Of a DNA stretch of 33,017 nt, positions 24,218 to 31,744 are shown piece by piece (within the stretch, counting starts at the first letter, position 1; every line of letters begins with the position of its first letter). The notes below the pieces were generated by a model. It saw only the letters and a program-made list of their open reading frames with translations, made no database searches and was not told the DNA's origin. Made by a program: the position numbers and the translations under genes. The DNA comes from Sva-07 sp041685755 (lineage in GTDB: Bacteria; Actinomycetota; Acidimicrobiia; Acidimicrobiales; Ilumatobacteraceae). Location: positions 1 through 33,017 of the forward strand of contig JAWLFC010000024.1 in assembly GCA_041685755.1 (NCBI GenBank), given 5' to 3'.

Positions 24218-24223
24218 TACATT
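24218..24223 (+). promoter_or_regulatory. -10 box TACATT for oligopeptidase B
   Basis: TAnnnT hexamer 9 nt before the GTG at 24233. Confidence 0.45.
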
Positions 24224-24232
24224 GGCTCGATT

Positions 24233-26293
24233 GTGACCCGAGAAGCCGAGCAGATCCTCCCACCGACTCCACCGCTGGCGCCTCGGCGCGACCACACCTG
24301 GCAGCGGCCCACCGGCGACACCGTCGACCATTTCGCCTGGATGCGCGACCTCGACGACCCGGCCCTGCTGGCGTACCTCGAGGCCGAGAACTCGTACGCC
24401 GACGCGTTCTTCGCTCCCCACGCCGCGACGATCGACGCCGTCTACGGCGAGATCCGCTCCCGGGTGCAGGAGACCGACCTGTCGACGCCGGTCCACTTCG
24501 GTGACTGGTGGTACGTGGTGTCGACGACCGAGGGACAGGACTATCCGGTCCATCACCGCGGCCCGAGCGCCGACACGGCGACCGACCACGTCCTGCTCGA
24601 CGAGAACGTGGAGGCCGAGGGCCACGACTACTTCGACCTCGGTGCATTCGACCTGTCGATGGACCACCGTTTCGTCGCCTGGTCGACCGACGTCGCCGGC
24701 GACGAGCGCTACACGCTGCGCATCCGTGACCTCGCCACCGGCGACGAACTGCCCGACCGGCTCGACGAGGTCTCCAACGCCGGCATCGCCTGGTCACGCG
24801 ACGGGCAGTGGATCTTCTACGTCACCCCCGACCCCCAGGAGCGGCCCGCCACGGTGTGGCGGCATCGCGTGGGGACGCCACGGGTCGACGACGTGCAGGT
24901 GTTCCACGACGCCGACGAGCGCTTCTACGTCGGCGTCGGGACCACGCGGTCGGAGGACTGGATCGTGATCCACTCGGCGAGCCGGACGAGCAGCGAGGCG
25001 TTGCTGATCTCGACCGATCGACCGACCGACGACGCCGTGGTCGTCCTCGACCGGAGCCCCGACGTCGAGTACGGCGTCGACCACTGGGGCGATTCGTTCG
25101 TGATGCACACCAACGACGACGCCGTCGACTTCCGGCTGCTCATCGCCTCGACCGACGACGACTGGACCCGTCGCGACGCCTGGGCCGAGCTCATCGGCCA
25201 CGAGGCGGGACGGAGGATCCTCGGGGTCGACGCGTTCGCCGGTCACCTGCTCGTCCACGAGTGGCACGACGCCCAACCCCGTCTGCGTCTGCTGTTCCGC
25301 GACCGCAGCGAACGCATCGTCGACCTCGGTGGCGACCCCCACGACGTCGAGCCGTCGGCGAACCCGCGATGGGACACCGACCTCGTTCGGTTCACGGTGC
25401 AGTCGCTCACGATGCCCACGACGCTCTACGACGAGCACGTCTCCACCGGTGAGCGCACGCTGCTGCGACGGATCCCGACGCCCAACGTCGACCTCGACGC
25501 GTACGTCACCGAGCGTCGGTGGGCGCACGCTGCCGACGGCACGGCGATCCCGATCGACGTCGTCCGCCACGTCGACACGGCCCTCGACGGCACGGCGCCC
25601 GGGGTGCTGTACGGCTACGGCGCCTACGAGGTGTCGCTGCCGCCGTGGTTCTCCGTGGCCAGGCTGTCGCTGCTCGACCGGGGCCACGTGTGGGCGCTCG
25701 CCCATCCCCGCGGAGGTGGCGAACTGGGACGTCAGTGGTACCTCGACGGCAAGCTGCTCTCGAAGGCCAACACCTTCGGCGACATGATCGCCTGCGGTGA
25801 GCACCTGATCGCCGCCGGTGTCGTCGGCGCCGACCGGCTGGCCATCCGCGGCGGCTCGGCGGGCGGACTGCTCGTCGGCGCCTGCACGACGATGCGCCCG
25901 GAGCTGTTCTGCAGCGTCGTCGCCGAGGTGCCCTTCGTCGACATCGTGTCGACGATGAGCGATCCGACGCTGCCGCTGACCGTCAACGAGTGGGAGGAGT
26001 GGGGCGACCCGCGCGTCGAGCCGTACGCCAGCTACATGCTCGGCTACTCGCCCTACGACAACACGGTGCCCGCCGACTATCCGGCGGTGTACGCGACCGC
26101 GGGCCTGAACGATCCACGGGTGAGCGTGCACGAGCCGGCCAAGTGGATCGCCCGGCTGCGCGAGGTCTCGACCGGGTCGGCGCCGATCGTGCTGCGCACC
26201 GAGCTCGGCGCCGGACACGGCGGGCCGACCGGCCGCTACGACGCCTGGCGCGACGAAGCCCGCACGCTCGCCTTCCTGCTCGCCACGACCTGA
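24233..26293 (+). CDS. ptrB: oligopeptidase B (prolyl oligopeptidase family S9A)
   Basis: 686 residues from GTG 24233, the usual length. An N-terminal segment (DDPALLAYLEAENSYADAFF) and a beta-propeller (about 75-410) precede the alpha/beta hydrolase catalytic domain. The nucleophile is Ser542 in RGGSAGG, with Asp627 in GLNDPRV and His662 in GAGHGG. YGYGAYEVSLPPWFS and HPRGGGELGRQWY are typical of PtrB. These enzymes cut short peptides after basic residues in the cytoplasm. No signal peptide is seen. A pair of direct-repeat hairpins follows the stop. Confidence 0.95.
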   Translation: MTREAEQILPPTPPLAPRRDHTWQRPTGDTVDHFAWMRDLDDPALLAYLEAENSYADAFFAPHAATIDAVYGEIRSRVQETDLSTPVHFGDWWYVVSTTEGQDYPVHHRGPSADTATDHVLLDENVEAEGHDYFDLGAFDLSMDHRFVAWSTDVAGDERYTLRIRDLATGDELPDRLDEVSNAGIAWSRDGQWIFYVTPDPQERPATVWRHRVGTPRVDDVQVFHDADERFYVGVGTTRSEDWIVIHSASRTSSEALLISTDRPTDDAVVVLDRSPDVEYGVDHWGDSFVMHTNDDAVDFRLLIASTDDDWTRRDAWAELIGHEAGRRILGVDAFAGHLLVHEWHDAQPRLRLLFRDRSERIVDLGGDPHDVEPSANPRWDTDLVRFTVQSLTMPTTLYDEHVSTGERTLLRRIPTPNVDLDAYVTERRWAHAADGTAIPIDVVRHVDTALDGTAPGVLYGYGAYEVSLPPWFSVARLSLLDRGHVWALAHPRGGGELGRQWYLDGKLLSKANTFGDMIACGEHLIAAGVVGADRLAIRGGSAGGLLVGACTTMRPELFCSVVAEVPFVDIVSTMSDPTLPLTVNEWEEWGDPRVEPYASYMLGYSPYDNTVPADYPAVYATAGLNDPRVSVHEPAKWIARLREVSTGSAPIVLRTELGAGHGGPTGRYDAWRDEARTLAFLLATT

Positions 26294-26312
26294 CCTGTCA
26301 CACCGCACCGCT

Positions 26313-26377
26313 CCTGCCCGTCCGGACCCGACCCCGACGGGCAGGTGCCCGTCCGGACCCGACCCCGACGGGCAGGT
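26313..26377. terminator. duplicated hairpin between convergent genes
   Basis: A 31-bp unit occurs twice head-to-tail (26316-26346 and 26347-26377). The first copy forms a 10-bp perfect stem (26313-26322 with 26336-26345), the second an 8-bp stem (26346-26353 with 26367-26374). It sits between the stops of oligopeptidase B and the MauE-like gene and probably terminates both. Confidence 0.6.
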
Positions 26378-26389
26378 GCCCGGGCGACC

Positions 26390-26764
26390 TCAGGCGGTGA
26401 CGATGGTGACGACCGCGAGCGCGGCGAGGGCGAGGTTACGGACGACGTGGCCCCAGCCGAGCGGTGTGGCCGACCACGCCCCGAAGCACGCGCACGGCGG
26501 ATGACGTCCCTGGCCGAGGCGCCGCACGATCAGCGCGGTGAACGCCCCGAGCAGCACGAGCGACAACGTTCCCGCAGCGGCGGGCGCCAACTGCACGACG
26601 AGCACGGCTCCGAGCGCGAGCTCGATCCACGGCAGCGCCGGCACCACCACCGCCGGCGCGCCGAGACCGCGGGCCTGTTCCGGCCACGACGGCCCGGCGG
26701 CCAGCTTCGACCCACCGGCCACGAGGAACGCGATCCCGAGCAGGACCGAGGCGATCGTCGCCAA
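26390..26764 (-). CDS. MauE/DoxX-like membrane protein
   Basis: 124 residues from TTG 26764. Four hydrophobic segments are present (ATIASVLLGIAFLVAGGSKL, ALPWIELALGAVLVVQLAP, GTLSLVLLGAFTALIVRRL, NLALAALAVVTIVTA). GRHPPCACFGAW between helices 3 and 4 is the CxCFG signature of the MauE family, membrane proteins related to DoxX that are linked to disulfide or quinone redox chemistry. It starts 4 nt after the stop of the MBL gene, so it is coupled to it. Confidence 0.8.
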   Translation of the reverse strand: MATIASVLLGIAFLVAGGSKLAAGPSWPEQARGLGAPAVVVPALPWIELALGAVLVVQLAPAAAGTLSLVLLGAFTALIVRRLGQGRHPPCACFGAWSATPLGWGHVVRNLALAALAVVTIVTA

Positions 26765-26768
26765 CGCG

Positions 26769-27602
<834 letters not shown>

Positions 27603-27723
27603 ACCGAGCGATCCGCCGTTGGACTCATGTTCACCCCCGATCTGCTGAACCCTAGAGGTTCGCGCCACCCTCGGCGCAACCCGGCCCGGTGACGTGCGTC
27701 GCAGCCGGAACCGCTCGCGTTGC

Positions 27724-27729
27724 TACCGT
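27724..27729 (+). promoter_or_regulatory. -10 box TACCGT for the thioredoxin-domain/UGSC operon
   Basis: TAnnnT hexamer 7 nt before ATG 27737. It probably drives both genes of the operon. Confidence 0.5.
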
Positions 27730-27736
27730 CGCTTCG

Positions 27737-29182
27737 ATGACGGCGACCCGACCTCCACTCCCCGACGGACTCGTGATCGTCGTCAAACGAGAGTGCGAGA
27801 CCTGCCGCACCGTGACGCCGGTCCTGCGCGAATTGGCCGACGCCGGCCCGGTCACCGTCATCACCCAGGACGACCCGAGCTTCCCGGCCGATCCGCCGGC
27901 GCAGCACGACGCCGACCTCTCCATCAGTTGGCACCACGACATCGAGACGGTGCCGACGCTGATCCGCGTCGACGACGGCGTCGAGGTGGAGCGCACCGTC
28001 GGCTGGCACCGCGACGAGTGGGAGCGCGTGACCGGCGTGACCGGCCTCGGCACGGACCTGCCGGCGATGCGGCCCGGCTGCGGGTCGATGAGCGTCGACC
28101 CCGACCGGATCGACGAACTCGCCGTCCGCTTCGGCGCCACGACGCTGGCGTCCCGGCGCATCGAGGTGGCCGATGCCGAGGACGAGATGGAGATGATGTT
28201 CACTCGGGGATGGACCGACGGCCTGCCCGTCGTGCCGCCGACCGAGCAACGCGTGATGCGCATGCTGGCCGGCACGACCCGAGCACCGTCCGACATCGTC
28301 GCGACCGTGCCACCCGACCTCGTCGACGTCACGGTCGAGAAGGTGGCGATCGCCGCGGTCATGGCAGGCTGCCTCCCCGAGTACCTGCCGTGGGTCCTGA
28401 CGGCGGTCGAGGCCGCGTGCAACGACGAGTTCAACATGCACGGCCTGCTCGCGACCACGATGCCGGTCGGACCGGTGATCGTGTGCAGCGGGCCCGGCAC
28501 CCGAGCGATCGGCATGAACTCCGGCGGCAACGCGCTGGGCCAGGGAAATCGGGCGAACTCGACGATCGGGCGGGCGCTGCAGTTGGTGATCCGCAACGTC
28601 GGCGGCGGACGTCCCGGCGAGGTCGACCGGGCGACGCACGGCAGCCCGGGCAAGGTCGGCTTCTGCTTCGCCGAGAACGACGCCGAGTCGCCCTACGGCA
28701 CACTGGCGGCCGAGCACGGCATCGAGCCGGGCGTCGACGCCCTCACCGTCTTCGCCGGCGAGGGCACCCGCTGCGTGGTCGATCAGCTCTCCCGCCAGCC
28801 CGACTCGTTGGCGCGATCACTGGCGATGAGCCTGCAGACCCTCCACCATCCCAAGCTGATCCTCGCGTTCGACGCGATCCTCGTGATGGGCCCCGAGCAC
28901 GCCCGGGTGTTCGCCGACGCCGGCTGGGATCGGTCGCAGATCGTCGAGGGGATCTCGGCACACCTGAACCGGCCCGGCGCCGACCTGGTGCGGGGCGCCG
29001 ACGGCATGGCCGAGGGTCTGCCCGAGGCGTTCGGTGAAGCACCCACCCTGCCGAAGTTCCGCCCCGGCGGCCTGATGCTCGCCTACGCCGGTGGCGGCGC
29101 CGGACTGTTCTCGGAGATCATCGGCGGCTGGGCGAACGGTGACGTCGGGTCGAAGCCGGTCACCCGCGCGGTGACATACTGA
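27737..29182 (+). CDS. thioredoxin-like domain fused to a UGSC-partner domain
   Basis: 481 residues. Residues about 1-110 look like a thioredoxin fold: VIVVKRECETCRTVTPVL with a redox Cys20-x-x-Cys23, then ETVPTLIRVDDGVEVERTVGW with the cis-Pro position. The remaining 370 residues form one large domain with TRGWTDGLPVVPPTE, VAIAAVMAGCLPEYLPWVL, FNMHGLLATTMPVGPVIVCSG, MNSGGNALGQGNRANSTIGRAL and GSPGKVGFCFAENDAESPYG. I recognise this large domain as a frequent neighbour of UGSC proteins, but its reaction is unknown. Several cysteines (near residue 112 in RPGCGSM, AGC, GFC) are candidates for catalysis. Only 5 nt separate it from the selenoprotein gene. Confidence 0.85.
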   Translation: MTATRPPLPDGLVIVVKRECETCRTVTPVLRELADAGPVTVITQDDPSFPADPPAQHDADLSISWHHDIETVPTLIRVDDGVEVERTVGWHRDEWERVTGVTGLGTDLPAMRPGCGSMSVDPDRIDELAVRFGATTLASRRIEVADAEDEMEMMFTRGWTDGLPVVPPTEQRVMRMLAGTTRAPSDIVATVPPDLVDVTVEKVAIAAVMAGCLPEYLPWVLTAVEAACNDEFNMHGLLATTMPVGPVIVCSGPGTRAIGMNSGGNALGQGNRANSTIGRALQLVIRNVGGGRPGEVDRATHGSPGKVGFCFAENDAESPYGTLAAEHGIEPGVDALTVFAGEGTRCVVDQLSRQPDSLARSLAMSLQTLHHPKLILAFDAILVMGPEHARVFADAGWDRSQIVEGISAHLNRPGADLVRGADGMAEGLPEAFGEAPTLPKFRPGGLMLAYAGGGAGLFSEIIGGWANGDVGSKPVTRAVTY

Positions 29183-29187
29183 CCCTC

Positions 29188-29706
29188 ATGGGCACGACGA
29201 TCCTCGATCCGACCGGCGAACGCACCGTCGCCGAACGCGCCCGCATCGCCCGTCCATCGTCCCTGGAGGGTCTCACCGTCGGCCTGCTCGACATCTCCAA
29301 GCCGCGCGGCGACGTCTTCCTCGACCGGATCGAGCAGCGGCTCACCCAGATCGGCGCCGACGTCAAGCGCTACCGCAAGCCGACGTTCACGAAGCCCGCA
29401 CCGGTCGACCTGCGCCACGAGATCTCCGTCGAGTGCCAGGTGGTGATCGAGGCGCTCGCCGATTGAGGCAGTTGCACGTCGTGCAGTGTGCACGACATCA
29501 GTGACCTGGAGCTGCGAGGTGTGCCCGGCGTCTTCGTCGCGTCACAGGAGTTCGTCGAGGCGGCGAACTCCCAGTCCCGCTCGCTGGGTTTCGCCTCGGT
29601 GGCGCGGGTGTTCACGCCGCACCCGATCCAGGACCGCACCGACGACGAGATGATCGCCTACGCCGACGCCGCCTTCGACGCCGTCGTCGCGGCGATCACG
29701 ACCTGA
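29188..29706 (+). CDS. UGSC-family selenoprotein, in-frame TGA read as selenocysteine
   Basis: 172 residues when TGA 29464-29466 is read as selenocysteine (Sec93). The frame runs from ATG 29188 through ...VIEALAD-U-GSCTSCSVHDISDLELRGVPG to the stop at 29704-29706. The UGSC tetrad, with a second Cys three residues later (Cys96, Cys99), is the signature for which this predicted (seleno)protein family was named; some members have Cys in place of Sec. The sequence stays protein-like on both sides of the TGA (FVASQEFVEAANSQSRSLGF). A SECIS-type hairpin lies at 29478-29496. The role is presumably selenol-based redox chemistry with the thioredoxin-domain partner upstream; the substrate is unknown. 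Naive annotation gives a 92-residue fragment and an orphan 72-residue ORF. Confidence 0.85.
29478..29496 (+). promoter_or_regulatory. putative bacterial SECIS hairpin
   Basis: Perfect 8-bp stem (29478-29485 with 29489-29496) and a GTG loop, all inside the coding frame. The loop starts 20 nt after the TGA. Bacterial SECIS models need a small apical loop with a G in its first two positions about 16-37 nt downstream of UGA, which this satisfies. Confidence 0.75.
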
Positions 29707-29713
29707 CCGATAC

Positions 29714-30577
29714 CTACAGCGCAGCGATCGCCTGCGCGGTGGCGAGGACCCGGCGGGCGTTGTCGACGTGGAGGTTCTCGATCATGCGGCCGTCGACGGT
29801 GACCACACCGCGGCCGTCGGCAACCGCGTCGTCGAAGGCCGCGATCACCCGCTCGGCGTACTCGACGTCGTCGGGCGACGGTGCCCACATGTCGTTGGCC
29901 GGCTCGACCTGGCTCGGATGGATCAGCGTCTTGCCGTCGAATCCCATCTCCATGCCCTGACGGCACTCGGCCTCGAACCCCTCCGGGTTCTTCACGTCGT
30001 TGTAGACACCGTCGAGGATGACCTTGCCGGCCGCTCGGGCGGCGAGCAGCGCGGTCGCCAGATGGGCGACGAGCGGATGACGGCTCGGCACGAGCGGCGA
30101 GCGCAGCTCCTTGGCGAGGTCGTTCGTGCCCATCACGAGCACGGCGACACGCTGGTGGGCGGCGATCTCGCGCACGTTGAACATCGCCGTCGGTGTCTCG
30201 ATCATCGGCCAGATCATCACCTCGGTCGCGCCACCGGCATCGAGCAACGCTGCGACCCGGTCGACGTACTCGACCGAGTCGACCTTCGGGATCACCACCG
30301 CGGCGGGATGTGCGCCGGCGGCGGCCGTGACGTCGTCGGCACCCCACTGCGTGTCGAGACCGTTGCAGCGGATCGTCAGCTCGCGGTTGCCGTACGAACC
30401 GGACTGCACCGCGGCGACGGCCTTGTCACGGGCGTCGGGTTTGGCGTCGGGCGCCACCGCGTCCTCGAGGTCGAAGATGATCGCGTCGGCGGGAATCGTC
30501 TGTGCCTTCTCGATCGCCCGGTCGTTGGCGGCGGGCATGTACAGCACGGAGCGCCGGGGGCGCAGGTCGTCGGTCAT
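29714..30577 (-). CDS. CitE-like CoA-ester lyase (HpcH/HpaI aldolase family)
   Basis: 287 residues with RSVLYMPAANDRAIEKA at the start, DAIIFDLEDAVAPDAK, the nucleotide/CoA-site Arg of LTIRCNGLDT, VVIPKVDSVEYVD, the metal Glu in WPMIETPTAMFNV and Asp in VMGTNDLAKEL, and GKTLIHPSQVEPAN. The family cleaves or hydrolyses CoA esters such as citramalyl-, malyl- or beta-methylmalyl-CoA with Mg2+. AGGAGAG lies 5 nt before the ATG. It follows the malyl-CoA-lyase-like gene by 36 bp, so the two probably form an operon and share a CoA-ester pathway. It converges on the selenoprotein gene with a 7-bp gap. Confidence 0.9.
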   Translation of the reverse strand: MTDDLRPRRSVLYMPAANDRAIEKAQTIPADAIIFDLEDAVAPDAKPDARDKAVAAVQSGSYGNRELTIRCNGLDTQWGADDVTAAAGAHPAAVVIPKVDSVEYVDRVAALLDAGGATEVMIWPMIETPTAMFNVREIAAHQRVAVLVMGTNDLAKELRSPLVPSRHPLVAHLATALLAARAAGKVILDGVYNDVKNPEGFEAECRQGMEMGFDGKTLIHPSQVEPANDMWAPSPDDVEYAERVIAAFDDAVADGRGVVTVDGRMIENLHVDNARRVLATAQAIAAL

Positions 30578-30613
30578 CGGTCTCTCCTGTCGAGGGTCGG
30601 GTGATGCGAGCCG

Positions 30614-31678
30614 TCAGAACCCGTAGAGCGAGGCGAGTTCGGGATCGCGTTCGGACAGCGCTCGGGCGAGCTCGACGACGACGCGGCACTGCTTGACGCT
30701 GGCGTCGTCCTCCATCTTGCCGTCGAGCATGATCGCACCGGTGCCGTCGCCCATGGCCTCGATCACCCGTTGGGCGTGGGCGACGTCGTCGGGGTCGGGG
30801 CTGAACACCCGCTTGGCGATGCCGATCTGCACCGGGTGGAGGCTCCACGCGCCGACGCAGCCGAGCAGGTAGGCGTTGCGGAACTGGTCCTCGCAGGCGA
30901 CGGTGTCCTTGATGTCACCGAACGGGCCGTAGAACGGCAGGATCCCGTTGGTGACGCAGGCGTCGACCATGCGGGCGATCGTGTAGTGCCACAGGTCCTG
31001 CTGGTAGGTGGTGCGATCGGACTCGATGTCGGCGTTCCCCTCGGCGTCGACGCCCGGGTCGGCGCGCACGAGATAACCGGGATGGCCGCCACCGACGCGG
31101 GTGGTCTTCATCCGGCGGTTGGCGGCGAGGTCGGCGGGCCCGAGCGACAGGCCCTGCATCCGCGGCGACGCCGCACAGATCTCCTCGACGTTGGCCACTC
31201 CCCTGGCGGTCTCGAGGATCGCGTGGACCAGCAGCGGTTCGGTCAGGCCGGCCTTCGCCTCGAGCTGGGCGAGGAGCCGGTCGACGTAGTGGATGTCCTC
31301 GGGGCCCTCGACCTTCGGGATCATGATCACGTCGAGCGCCTCACCGGCTTCGAGCACGGCGGCGGTCAGGTCGTCGAGCCCCCACGGCGAGTCGAGGCTG
31401 TTGACGCGGGTCCAGAACTGCGTCTCGCCGAAGTCGACCGTCGTCGCGACCTCGACCAGGCCGGCGCGGGCCGCCTCCTTCTGGTCGGCGGGAACGCCGT
31501 CTTCGAGGTTGGCGAGCAGGATGTCGACCGTCGGCGCGATGTCGGGCACCTTGGAGCGCATCTTGTCGTTCGAGGGCGGGAAGAAGTGGATCATCCGGCT
31601 CGGCGGGAACGGGATCTCCCGAACGGGCTCGGGGGCACCGACGGCGAGCGGACGGAAGAAGTCTCTTGCTGGACGCAC
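30614..31678 (-). CDS. malyl-CoA/beta-methylmalyl-CoA lyase-like protein
   Basis: 354 residues from GTG 31678, set by TACGGT 6 nt upstream. It belongs to the HpcH/HpaI aldolase family, in the longer malyl-CoA lyase-like branch. VDILLANLEDGVPADQKEAARAGLV, FWTRVNSLDSPWGLDDL, VIMIPKVEGPEDIHYVD, the metal Glu in HAILETARGVANVEEI, Asp of SLGPADLAANRR and GAWSLHPVQIGIAKRVF carry the CoA and metal sites. Such enzymes split malyl-CoA to glyoxylate plus acetyl-CoA or beta-methylmalyl-CoA to glyoxylate plus propionyl-CoA. The pairing with the CitE paralogue recalls lyase/thioesterase pairs in glyoxylate metabolism, but that is inference. Confidence 0.87.
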   Translation of the reverse strand: MRPARDFFRPLAVGAPEPVREIPFPPSRMIHFFPPSNDKMRSKVPDIAPTVDILLANLEDGVPADQKEAARAGLVEVATTVDFGETQFWTRVNSLDSPWGLDDLTAAVLEAGEALDVIMIPKVEGPEDIHYVDRLLAQLEAKAGLTEPLLVHAILETARGVANVEEICAASPRMQGLSLGPADLAANRRMKTTRVGGGHPGYLVRADPGVDAEGNADIESDRTTYQQDLWHYTIARMVDACVTNGILPFYGPFGDIKDTVACEDQFRNAYLLGCVGAWSLHPVQIGIAKRVFSPDPDDVAHAQRVIEAMGDGTGAIMLDGKMEDDASVKQCRVVVELARALSERDPELASLYGF

Positions 31679-31684
31679 GCTGCA

Positions 31685-31690
31685 ACCGTA
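31685..31690 (-). promoter_or_regulatory. -10 box TACGGT, leaderless GTG start of the lyase
   Basis: TAnnnT hexamer 6 nt before GTG 31678. It decides this start. Confidence 0.5.
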
Positions 31691-31744
31691 GATCTGGCGA
31701 CCGACGCCGACCAATCGGCAGCGGACGACGGCCGAACCGCCGGG

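Noticed and set aside
29188..29466. UGSC gene as a frameshifted or nonsense pseudogene, or as two separate genes
   Set aside because: The frame does not shift, only one TGA occurs, it falls exactly on the family's selenocysteine position, and a SECIS-type hairpin follows.
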